From NCBI GenBank assembly GCA_903887035.1, contig CAISOG010000024.1:1-9551 (forward strand): 9,551 bases of DNA, written 5' to 3'. This document shows, in pieces, positions 1 to 6,526 of the stretch (positions are counted from its first letter, which is position 1; each line of letters opens with the position of its first letter). A program made the translations under genes and the position numbers. The notes below the pieces were generated by a model, which was given only the letters and a program-made list of their open reading frames with translations, was not told the origin of the DNA and did no database searches. The DNA comes from an uncultured Holosporaceae bacterium (lineage in GTDB: Bacteria; Pseudomonadota; Alphaproteobacteria; CAISOG01).

Positions 1-935
1 CAGCAGGTGCTAAACAGCTTTTTAGTAATGCGATGTATGCAACCCTAAATCCAGGGGATGAGGTGGTGATACCTGCACCCGCTTGGGTAGGTTACAGACC
101 TTTAATCGAGAAGAATTCAGGTGTATGTAGGTTTATACAATGTAGCGAGGCTAACGATTTTAAAGTAACCGCTGAGCAGTTAAGGGGGGCGATTAACGAC
201 AAAACCAAATGGTTGATTTTGAACTCGCCAAGTAACCCGCATGGCAGTGTTTACACCAGAGAGGATTTAGAGCAAATCGCCCAGGTGTTGTGCGAAAATC
301 CCCAGGTCATGATTTATTGCGATGAAATTTATAAACTGCTTAACCAAGAAAAAACATATAACATTCTGCATGTTGCGCCTGATTTGCGCAATCGAACCAT
401 GTTGGCTGGTGGGATAGCCAAGGGTTATGGCAAAGCGGCTGGGCTGCGGCTGGGTACCTGTGCTGCCCCTAAATGGCTAATAAACACAATGAAGATTATT
501 CAAACACCTGAGACGGGTAACCCATGTGTACTTTCGCAAGCAGCTGCGGTGGCAGCTTTTACCAATCCACATACTGATTTGCTAGAATGGAATCGGTTGT
601 TAGTGCAGAGGCGCGAATTGGTATATCGTGAGGTTGAAAAAACTGACGGCCTCAGATGCCTAAAGCCTAAACATGCAGGCGGTTTTTACACTGTGATCTT
701 CTGTGAAGATCTGAAGGACAGACGCACACCTAATGGCATTGAGCTGAGGACTGATTCCGATGTTGCAGATTTTTTTCTGTCTGATGGGCATGTGGCAATG
801 GTTCCTGGCTGTGCTTTTGAAGTGGATCCAAGCAAGGTTAACTTCTTAAGGTTGTCGTTTGGTGATGCTGACGAAACCGTAATAGCTCAAGGTTTTGCAC
901 AAATGAGAGCGTCAATTGCAAAATTAACACGATAA
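1..935 (+). CDS. Class I/II PLP-dependent aminotransferase (aspartate aminotransferase-like), 5'-truncated by window edge
   Basis: The reading frame is open from the first complete codon at base 3, before the first ATG at 33, and begins GAKQLFSNAMYATLNPGDEV. That matches the middle of fold-type I aminotransferases, so about 95-100 N-terminal residues lie outside the window; 310 residues are visible. Family landmarks appear in order: the aromatic-site segment PAPAWVGY, SNPHG in place of the usual NPTG loop, YCDEIY (Asp and Tyr that contact PLP), the Schiff-base Lys at 420-422 in GGIAKGYGK, the phosphate-binding Arg in GLRLG, and the C-terminal carboxylate-binding Arg in FLRLSFG. By family, it would transfer amino groups between an amino acid (often Asp) and a 2-oxoacid in the cytoplasm. 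It is divergent: the Ser before the catalytic Lys is Ala and the usual GWRIG is GLRLG, so the substrate is uncertain. GC is visibly lower than in the core genes to its right. Its stop lies 9 bp from the convergent neighbour. Confidence 0.9.
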   Translation, partial: AGAKQLFSNAMYATLNPGDEVVIPAPAWVGYRPLIEKNSGVCRFIQCSEANDFKVTAEQLRGAINDKTKWLILNSPSNPHGSVYTREDLEQIAQVLCENPQVMIYCDEIYKLLNQEKTYNILHVAPDLRNRTMLAGGIAKGYGKAAGLRLGTCAAPKWLINTMKIIQTPETGNPCVLSQAAAVAAFTNPHTDLLEWNRLLVQRRELVYREVEKTDGLRCLKPKHAGGFYTVIFCEDLKDRRTPNGIELRTDSDVADFFLSDGHVAMVPGCAFEVDPSKVNFLRLSFGDADETVIAQGFAQMRASIAKLTR

Positions 936-944
936 GCCGATGCC

Positions 945-1601
945 CTAAATCCTTATATCCAGCGCGGATAGGGCGGGGGGGGTGGTTTGTTGGCGGGCAT
1001 ACAGGCTGGCGGTTTGGCGAAAGGGTTCGATGTTCAGCCGTGGTGACTGATCATTCTGGCTGATCATCTGTGCCAGCAGGGCTGGTTGCACAAAATCGCT
1101 AGGATCAACGGCATGGGTGGCGGCCTGGGCGGCGGAATGGGTGGCAGGTTGCGCGGTTAGAAAATCTGGCGGGCGGCTTTGCGGCGTTTTGGGGAAAACC
1201 ACCACCTGACCCGTGCGCACGGCTGTGGACGCCTCGGCGGCAAGGGATGCAGCCGTTTCGCCCGCAGCTTCCCCTGTAACTTTCAATGGCGGGCTATAGC
1301 TCAGTAAGCGCTGATCAGCGGTGTTGTCAGACGCTAAGCCGTGGCGGGCATGGCCGCCTTGACGCCCCCCATCTTCCAGGACGTCACCAACAGCGGTCAG
1401 AACATCGGTCGTTGAGCGCTGCTGATCATGCTGGCCATCTTGATGTGCATCTTGGGGGGCATTTCGAGCCTGCCTATCCCCCGACAAACCCTGAAAAGAA
1501 CGGCCGCCATCAACCCGCGCAGACGGCCGCACCCGTTCCGCGCTGCCCGCAAGGCCAAAGGGCACCACCGCCCCAAGGCTGTTGGCTGTAGACATTACCA
1601 T
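945..1601 (-). CDS. Hypothetical low-complexity protein, 218 aa
   Basis: I do not recognise this protein. Codon use is like the core genes and the frame is intact, so I take it as real. It is rich in Ala, Gln, His, Asp and Pro, with no signal peptide, membrane segment or catalytic motif that I can see. Residues 35-90 are charged and polar (repeated DGQHDQQ-like stretches), suggesting disorder. The last 60 or so residues look more ordered, with a Tyr-containing helix (ASLYARQQ) and an end LSALDIRI. I recall similar short LDIR-type ends in uncharacterised alphaproteobacterial proteins, but that is memory, not a search. Start: ATG 1599-1601, with a second in-frame ATG two codons later; AGGA sits about 10 bases upstream. 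It is convergent with the aminotransferase and divergent from the hydrolase. The + strand frames over it lack comparable support. Confidence 0.6.
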   Translation of the reverse strand: MVMSTANSLGAVVPFGLAGSAERVRPSARVDGGRSFQGLSGDRQARNAPQDAHQDGQHDQQRSTTDVLTAVGDVLEDGGRQGGHARHGLASDNTADQRLLSYSPPLKVTGEAAGETAASLAAEASTAVRTGQVVVFPKTPQSRPPDFLTAQPATHSAAQAATHAVDPSDFVQPALLAQMISQNDQSPRLNIEPFRQTASLYARQQTTPPALSALDIRI

Positions 1602-1712
1602 AACCCCAGCATCCTAAAACAAAAACCCTAACAAACGCTTTAGCAATACAAGACCTATTTGACCATCCTTAGGCCTTCGATAGTTTTGTTGGCGGTGCGT
1701 TGCACAAACCCA

Positions 1713-1741
1713 TTGGTTTTTCAAGCAAGAAGGGCTACATA
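1713..1741 (+). promoter_or_regulatory. Candidate sigma70-like promoter for the hydrolase gene
   Basis: Within the 192-bp gap (1602-1793), TTGGTT at 1713-1718 and TACATA at 1736-1741 are spaced by 17 bp. Each box is only a partial match to consensus. A small perfect hairpin (GAGTT 1754-1758, AACTC 1763-1767) would lie in the leader, and AAGG at 1782-1785 is a well-spaced Shine-Dalgarno for ATG 1794. I see no convincing - strand promoter for the gene on the other side, and nothing else in the gap. Confidence 0.3.
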
Positions 1742-1793
1742 AAGTAACGCATAGAGTTCCACAACTCCAAAAGAAATTTTTAAGGTAAATCGA

Positions 1794-2465
1794 ATGGCTG
1801 ATATCATGTTTAACGGCCCAGAGGGGCGTTTGGAGGGTCGCTATCACCAGGGGCCTGAGGGGGCACCGCTGGCCATCGTGCTGCACCCCCACCCGCAACA
1901 TGGCGGCACCATGAACAATAAGGTGACCTATGGCCTGTTTCATTTGTTCGTGAATCGTGGCTATTCGGTTTTGCGCTTTAATTTTCGTGGCGTTGGGCGC
2001 AGCCAGGGGAAATTTGCACGGGGTGAGGGGGAGTTGAGTGATGCCGCCGCCGCCCTGGATTGGTTGCAATCGGTCAACAACTCCTCCGTCAACTGTTTTG
2101 TCGCGGGCTTTTCTTTTGGCGCCTGGATTGCCATGCAATTGCTGATGCGGCGGCCAGAAATTCGCAGCTTTGTGGCGGTTGCCCCGCCCGCCAACATGTA
2201 CGACTTCAGCTTTCTGGCACCCTGCCCGGCCTCTGGCCTGATTGTCATTGGGGATCAGGATGAAATCGTGCCGCCCGATGCCGCCAAGACGCTGGCCGCC
2301 AAATTGTCACGCCAACGCGATGTTCATGTCGATTTCCAAACGGTTGAGGGCGCCAAACACCTGTTTGGGGGTAAGGTGGACGATCTGATGACGGTGGCGG
2401 ATGCCTATATCGGCAACGTCTCCTTTGCGCCGATTCAGCCGAAGTCGGGTGGCCGACGAGGATAG
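1794..2465 (+). CDS. Alpha/beta hydrolase superfamily protein (COG2945-like)
   Basis: A complete 223-aa cytoplasmic hydrolase of the small dienelactone-hydrolase-like alpha/beta type. An early HPHPQHGGTMNNKV segment is typical of this subgroup and probably forms the oxyanion side of the active site. It is followed by RFNFRGVGRSQG (strand 4 and loop) and the nucleophile elbow GFSFGA with Ser107. GDQDEIVP carries the acid Asp156, and GAKHLF carries His189. The triad is therefore intact. The physiological substrate of this family is generally unknown; an esterase or lipase-like activity is a family-level guess. The start is supported by AAGG eight bases upstream. The gene ends 12 bp from the stop of convergent anmK, without a recognisable terminator between them. 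Confidence 0.9.
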   Translation: MADIMFNGPEGRLEGRYHQGPEGAPLAIVLHPHPQHGGTMNNKVTYGLFHLFVNRGYSVLRFNFRGVGRSQGKFARGEGELSDAAAALDWLQSVNNSSVNCFVAGFSFGAWIAMQLLMRRPEIRSFVAVAPPANMYDFSFLAPCPASGLIVIGDQDEIVPPDAAKTLAAKLSRQRDVHVDFQTVEGAKHLFGGKVDDLMTVADAYIGNVSFAPIQPKSGGRRG

Positions 2466-2477
2466 GGCGTTTTCCAT

Positions 2478-3566
2478 TTAGCCTGTCAGCGGTTTGGACA
2501 GCACCCCGCCCGTCATTGGTTGCGTCACGCCTGTCGTGCCAGGAAAGCTGATGGGCAGGCCGCGTTGATGGCGGGCGGCCAGATAGGCAAAGGTTTGCGC
2601 CTCCAGCGCGCTGGCCGACCACCCCACCTCCTCCGCGATGCAGACGGGCACATCCCCCAGCCGCTGTGCCAACATGGCCATCAGCGTGCGATTTTGTGTG
2701 CCCCCGCCAGCAATAATCCATTGCCTTGGCGGTGTTGGCAAATGGTGGACGGCGGCGGCGATGGTGGCGGCGGTCAGGGCGGTCAGGGTGGCGGCACCAT
2801 CAGAAGCGCTCAGCTTGGCTAGCGGTGCCAGGCTAAAGGCGCGGCGATCCAGCGATTTGGGCGGCGGTGCGGCGAAATAGGGATAATCCATCAGCTGCGC
2901 TAACGCCCCCTCATCCACCTTACCCTGCGCCGCCAGCGCCCCCTGCGCGTCAAAGGGCTGCCCCAACTGCTGCTGCACCCAATCATCGATCAGGCCGTTG
3001 CCGGGCCCCGTGTCAAAGGCAATCATCGCCTCAGGCTGATCGTTGGGGATATAGCTGATATTGGCTACCCCACCGATATTGACCACCGCCAAGGGTTTGG
3101 GCAGATCGGCGGCCAACGCCTGATGAAAAATCGGCACCAGCGGCGCCCCCTGCCCCCCCGCCGCCACATCGGCGCGGCGAAAATCCGACACCACCGGGAT
3201 TTGCAGCTGCGCGGCCAGCCAGTTGGCATCGCCAATCTGCACCGTGCAACGGTTAGCGGGATCATGCCACAGCGTATGGCCGTGAAAGCCAATCAGCGCG
3301 ACCGGCTGGTCAAAGTCCGCCAACAGCCGCCGACAGGCCTGCAGGTGAAAATCGGTTAATTGCCGAACCAGAGCGGCTGGCGCGCTGGTCTGGCCATAGC
3401 TGGCCAACAGCGCTTGGCGGAAATCGGCGGGATAGGGCAGGGTCAGATGCGCCCCACAGGCCGCCACCCGCACCCCATCAGTCAGCAACAGGGCGGCATC
3501 CACCCCATCGGCTGAGGTGCCACTCATCAGGCCTAGTGACCAAAAACAGGAAGACGTTAAGGGCAT
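2478..3566 (-). CDS. anmK: Anhydro-N-acetylmuramic acid kinase
   Basis: AnmK uses ATP and water to open the 1,6-anhydro ring of anhydro-MurNAc and phosphorylate it, giving MurNAc-6-phosphate in cytoplasmic peptidoglycan recycling. Diagnostic motifs are present: GLMSGTSADGVDAALL at the N-terminus (phosphate-binding), FHGHTLWH, IGDANWLA, SDFRRADVAAGGQGAPL (containing the expected catalytic-base Asp), VNIGGVANIS, AFDTGPGN and the late IAGGGTQN. I choose the ATG at 3564-3566, which gives 362 aa, close to the usual length of about 370. The frame extends upstream to a TTG at 3627-3629, but those 21 extra residues (LLQNFYNLGLINYKI) are not family-like and come from AT-rich promoter sequence. There is no strong Shine-Dalgarno at the chosen ATG. 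The last residues, after GLPISFPGTTGV, match the normal family end. Confidence 0.95.
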   Translation of the reverse strand: MPLTSSCFWSLGLMSGTSADGVDAALLLTDGVRVAACGAHLTLPYPADFRQALLASYGQTSAPAALVRQLTDFHLQACRRLLADFDQPVALIGFHGHTLWHDPANRCTVQIGDANWLAAQLQIPVVSDFRRADVAAGGQGAPLVPIFHQALAADLPKPLAVVNIGGVANISYIPNDQPEAMIAFDTGPGNGLIDDWVQQQLGQPFDAQGALAAQGKVDEGALAQLMDYPYFAAPPPKSLDRRAFSLAPLAKLSASDGAATLTALTAATIAAAVHHLPTPPRQWIIAGGGTQNRTLMAMLAQRLGDVPVCIAEEVGWSASALEAQTFAYLAARHQRGLPISFPGTTGVTQPMTGGVLSKPLTG

Positions 3567-3644
3567 CGTAACAATTTTGTAGTTTATTAGTCCGAGGTTG
3601 TAAAAATTTTGTAACAAACAGCCAAGCAAAGAAAGATATAACTC
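3567..3644. promoter_or_regulatory. Divergent promoter/operator region between anmK and the 188-aa gene
   Basis: This AT-rich 78-bp spacer must hold the promoters of both divergent genes. Seen directly: the 9-bp direct repeat AATTTTGTA at 3573-3581 and 3605-3613, 32 bp apart (about three helical turns); GTAACAA at 3568-3574 and 3611-3617; and the small palindromes ACAA-TT-TTGT (3571-3580) and TTGT-A-ACAA (3609-3617). Possible - strand boxes for anmK are TTGGCT and TACAAC with a 17-bp spacer. The + strand has no convincing boxes, and its Shine-Dalgarno (AAAGAAAG, about 10 bases before ATG 3645) is weak. Operator function is inference from repeat layout. Confidence 0.4.
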
Positions 3645-4211
3645 ATGAATTTTTTCGGCGAAAATAGTGCTGGCAACGATCTGAATTCCATTGAGGGAGC
3701 CATTTTAGAGCTGGCTGATGCCCCAACTGTAGCGCCACAGAAATTCGGTGTCCAGGTAACCTTGCACCCCAATTGTCCGCTGCCAGGCGATCAAGCAATC
3801 GGTTTCGTGGTGGATGATGGCGGCGATGTTAGCGTTCTGGATAACGGGGGCTATGGGGTTACGGAGGATTTGCAGGTGGTGTCCTTCATGGATTTGTGCC
3901 CCAACAGGGCGGCGGCGCAACAGCTGTGCGCCCAACTGAACGGCGATTTTGGTCATCAGGTCACCGCCCGTGCGGTTGGCCCCCTGCGGCAACAATTTTC
4001 TACCCAGCAGCAGGCGGAGGATTACTGCATGGCGCTGTTGTTGGCGGCGATAACCCCTGATGATAGCGATCTTGGCGTGATGCCTGTGATGGCCAGCCTT
4101 TTCCCCGTCATGACGGCGGTCGCCCCCTGCCCGCAGGCATGGCCAGCCAACCTGCCCTTACCCCACAACCTTTCCACCACCACCCTAGCCGTTCATAGCT
4201 GCGGACGTTAG
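3645..4211 (+). CDS. Hypothetical protein, 188 aa
   Basis: I do not recognise this gene with confidence. The ATG at 3645 opens an intact frame with codon use like the core genes. The first 25 or so codons are AT-richer than the rest. It looks cytoplasmic, with no signal peptide or clear TM segment. Residues 35-75 read as a beta-rich unit, GVQVTLHPNCPLPGDQAIGF followed by VDDGGDVSVLDNGGYGVTED. This resembles the N-terminal core of DUF1828-type proteins, where a Ser/Leu-x-Asp-x-Gly-Gly turn is conserved, but the similarity is judged by eye only. Residues 85-135 are probably helical, and the tail is Pro/Ala rich. Six Cys are spread along the protein without a metal-binding spacing. It is divergent from anmK and convergent with purF, whose stop is 16 bp away. 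Confidence 0.65.
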   Translation: MNFFGENSAGNDLNSIEGAILELADAPTVAPQKFGVQVTLHPNCPLPGDQAIGFVVDDGGDVSVLDNGGYGVTEDLQVVSFMDLCPNRAAAQQLCAQLNGDFGHQVTARAVGPLRQQFSTQQQAEDYCMALLLAAITPDDSDLGVMPVMASLFPVMTAVAPCPQAWPANLPLPHNLSTTTLAVHSCGR

Positions 4212-4227
4212 ATGCGGTGCGCGTCGC

Positions 4228-5664
4228 CTAAAACAGGGTAGAATTGACGGGCAGCGAGTATTGCTGATCATAATCGGTGCGTGGAATCGGGTAGTCGTTG
4301 CTGAGGCAGGCATCACAATATTGCGGCTGGTCGGGATGACGCCCACCCGCCTCCCCCAAGGCGCGGTACAGCCCATCCAGGCTAACAAAGGCCAGCGAGT
4401 CCGCCCCGATGTAGCGTGCCATCTCCGCCAAATCCATGTTGGCCGCCAACAGCTTATCGCGATCGGGGGTATCCACCCCGTAAAAACAGGAATTAACGAT
4501 TGGCGGGCTGGCCACCCGAAAATGCACCTCCCGCGCGCCAGCGTTGCGTACCAGGGAGACGATTTTGGTGCTGGTGGTGCCGCGCACGATGCTGTCATCC
4601 ACCAACACCACCCGCTTGCCCGCCAACACCCCCCGATTGGCGTTGTGTTTCAGCTTCACGCCCAGGTCACGAATTTGAGCCGTCGGTTCAATAAAAGTGC
4701 GGCCGATATAGTGGTTGCGGATAATCCCCATCTCAAAGGGTAACCCCGCCGCCTCCGCATAGCCCAGCGCCGATGCCACGCCGGAATCGGGCACGGGAAC
4801 CACCACATCGGCCTCAACCGGGTGCTCCCGCGCCAATTCGGCGCCGATTCCCTTGCGGCCAAGATAGACACTGGTTCCCTCCATCTGGCTGTCGGGGCGG
4901 GCGAAATAGATGTACTCAAAGATGCAAAAGCGTTTGGGCACGGTGCGAAAGGGAAACAGCGATTTTACCCCACTCTGGCTGATAACCACCACCTCCCCCG
5001 GCTCCACATCCCGCACCAGCTCCGCGCCCAGGATGTCGAGGGCGCAGCTTTCCGAGGCCAACACGGGGCTTCCATCCAATTGACCCAGCACCAGAGGACG
5101 CACCCCCCAGGGGTCACGCACCCCAATCAGCTGGTCACGAGCCAGCGCCACCAGCGAATAGGCACCCTGCACCTGCTGCAACGCGGTGATCAGGTCGTCC
5201 ACGGGGTTACGTTTTTTCGCTGCCGCCATCAGGTGGATAATCACCTCGGTATCTGAGGTGCTTTGGAAAATCGCCCCACCCTGCACCAATTCCTGACGCA
5301 GGCTGATGGCGTTGGTCAAATTGCCGTTGTGGCACAGGGCGAACCCCCCCTTAGCCAGGTCGGCAAAAATCGGCTGAACATTGCGCAAGCTGGTATCGCC
5401 ACTGGTAGCATAGCGAACATGGCCAATGGCGGTGTTGCCCACCAACCTTTTGATGGTGGCGTCATTGCTAAAATTGTCGGCGACATGACCCAGGCCGCGA
5501 TGAACGTAGAACCGCTGGCCATCATAGGAAACGATCCCTGCCGCCTCCTGCCCACGGTGTTGCAGGGCGTGCAGCCCAAGGGCGGCATGGGCACTGGCGT
5601 CGGGGTGGGCATAGATGCCAAAAACGCCACATTCATCGTTGAATTTATCAAAAGGCACGATCAA
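4228..5664 (-). CDS. purF: Amidophosphoribosyltransferase
   Basis: PurF makes 5-phosphoribosylamine from PRPP and glutamine, the first committed step of purine synthesis. The N-terminal glutaminase begins with the nucleophile Cys12 (ECGVFGIYAH) after a short propeptide that is normally removed. HALQHRGQEAAG, GHVRYATSG and CHNGNLTN follow. The C-terminal phosphoribosyltransferase half carries the PRPP loop VVLVDDSIVRGTT (352-364). Four Cys (247, 393, 450, 453, in RFCIFEYIYF, NSCFYG and YCDAC) match the 4Fe-4S ligands of the Bacillus-type enzyme, so this is the iron-sulfur, propeptide-bearing class. Length is 478 aa. The start is TTG at 5662-5664, six bases after an AAGGG Shine-Dalgarno. An in-frame GTG two codons later (5656-5658) is the alternative; neither changes the mature enzyme. 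It is the last gene of the COQ9-like/radA/cvpA/purF run within the window. Confidence 0.97.
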   Translation of the reverse strand: MIVPFDKFNDECGVFGIYAHPDASAHAALGLHALQHRGQEAAGIVSYDGQRFYVHRGLGHVADNFSNDATIKRLVGNTAIGHVRYATSGDTSLRNVQPIFADLAKGGFALCHNGNLTNAISLRQELVQGGAIFQSTSDTEVIIHLMAAAKKRNPVDDLITALQQVQGAYSLVALARDQLIGVRDPWGVRPLVLGQLDGSPVLASESCALDILGAELVRDVEPGEVVVISQSGVKSLFPFRTVPKRFCIFEYIYFARPDSQMEGTSVYLGRKGIGAELAREHPVEADVVVPVPDSGVASALGYAEAAGLPFEMGIIRNHYIGRTFIEPTAQIRDLGVKLKHNANRGVLAGKRVVLVDDSIVRGTTSTKIVSLVRNAGAREVHFRVASPPIVNSCFYGVDTPDRDKLLAANMDLAEMARYIGADSLAFVSLDGLYRALGEAGGRHPDQPQYCDACLSNDYPIPRTDYDQQYSLPVNSTLF

Positions 5665-5728
5665 ACTTTTCCCTTAGGAATAACGGGGCAAAACTATAGG
5701 CTGGGTAACCCCCAACCGGCACAACAGG
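5665..5728 (-). promoter_or_regulatory. cvpA-purF spacer with possible internal promoter element
   Basis: This is the only sizeable gap in the operon (64 bp). Read on the - strand it contains TATAGT, a good -10 match, shortly before the AAGGG ribosome site of purF. No acceptable -35 lies 16-18 bp upstream. A small GGG-TTA-CCC symmetry sits just before it. This could be a weak separate promoter letting purF respond to purine supply, or simply a spacer. I see no known riboswitch fold and no terminator. Confidence 0.2.
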
Positions 5729-6526
5729 TTAGGGCTTTTTGGTAAACAAGTCATCCAGCCGCTTACGTTCTTCTATACCGTAGCCAGGCTTTGCGCTAGG
5801 GGTAGCTGCGGGCGCAGGCGTGGGCGCAGGTGCGGGTGCAGCGGGCGATGCATTGTTGGTATCCGAAGCATTGGCGGTTGGATTGGATGGTGTTGGATGG
5901 TTGGGCGCGGCATCCCCATGCTGGCCGTCATGAGGGGGGGAGGAGGTTGCCCCGTCTTTGTTGCCATCCTGTTGCTGGCCATCTGGCTTTTCACCGCCCT
6001 GCTTTTCATCGTCTTTTTGCTGGTTATCTTGTTGCTGTACCCCATAGTTTTTGGTCGCCTCATGCAACCCCTGCTGGCTGTATTTCAGGATAATCGGCGC
6101 CAGAGACGATTCTTTGTACCAGTCTGGCAATTTTTCCTCAGCCACAAAGTTGTGAATGCCCAGCAGCACCACCGCCACCACAAACAGGCCGCGAATCAGC
6201 CCAAAGGCCAGACCCAGCGCGCGATCCACCCCACTAAAGATGCTGTCGCGCACCTGATCCGACACCACATGGGCAATCAGGGAAAAGGTCACCAGGCTTA
6301 TCACAAATAGGCCGGCAATGCCTGCCACCTCAGCAAACAGACGATTTTCGATCAGCTCACGCCCCAATTGGGTGCTAAAGGGATAGCCGAAAAAGGTGAT
6401 GACCGCCGCGCCGATCCAGCTGCCCACCCCAAACAGTTCGCGCACAAAGCCGCGCACAAACGCAAAAAGACCGGACAAACCGATCAGGGCTATCATGGCA
6501 ATGTCTGCAACGGTCAACATGGGCAT
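5729..6526 (-). CDS. cvpA: CvpA family inner-membrane protein with long disordered C-terminal tail
   Basis: CvpA proteins are small multispanning inner-membrane proteins linked to colicin V production and envelope stress; their biochemical role is not settled. Residues 1-130 fit the family, with four hydrophobic segments near 7-25, 36-50, 65-88 and 103-128. The family-like VRGFVREL follows the first segment and the third ends near SDQVRDS. The protein has 265 aa against the usual 160-220. The excess is a tail from about 160 to 245: first Gln/Asp/Lys rich, then Asn/Thr/Pro, then Pro/Ala repeats (PAPAPTPAPA). It closes with GYGIEERKRLDDLF, an end I associate with alphaproteobacterial CvpA. Start ATG 6524-6526 directly abuts the radA stop (TAA then ATG) with no Shine-Dalgarno, so translation is probably coupled. 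A second ATG two codons on is possible. Confidence 0.92.
   Translation of the reverse strand: MPMLTVADIAMIALIGLSGLFAFVRGFVRELFGVGSWIGAAVITFFGYPFSTQLGRELIENRLFAEVAGIAGLFVISLVTFSLIAHVVSDQVRDSIFSGVDRALGLAFGLIRGLFVVAVVLLGIHNFVAEEKLPDWYKESSLAPIILKYSQQGLHEATKNYGVQQQDNQQKDDEKQGGEKPDGQQQDGNKDGATSSPPHDGQHGDAAPNHPTPSNPTANASDTNNASPAAPAPAPTPAPAATPSAKPGYGIEERKRLDDLFTKKP

Noticed and set aside
1048..1067. TGATCAT repeated twice, six bases apart
   Set aside because: Within coding sequence and explained by the encoded MISQNDQ segment; no other support for a regulatory site.
1286..1631. Two + strand ORFs overlapping the 218-aa hypothetical gene
   Set aside because: Codon pattern and composition favour the - strand frame, which is longer and fills the space between its neighbours exactly.
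1614..2138. - strand ORF of 174 aa across the gap and the hydrolase start
   Set aside because: It lies largely antisense to a hydrolase with an intact catalytic triad and has no recognisable motif.
3564..3629. Upstream TTG start extending anmK by 21 residues
   Set aside because: The added residues are not family-like, and the DNA there is AT-rich promoter-type sequence; ATG 3566 gives the normal length.
4211..4230. Possible terminator between the 188-aa gene and purF
   Set aside because: Only a four-pair stem with one wobble pair (about 4216-4228) and no T-run on either strand.
5897..6310. + strand ORF (137 aa) opposite cvpA with a strongly hydrophobic N-terminal stretch
   Set aside because: It is antisense to the Gln/Asp/Lys-rich CvpA tail; complements of those codons read as Leu, Ile and Phe, so the membrane-like segment is an expected artefact. 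No ribosome site was seen.
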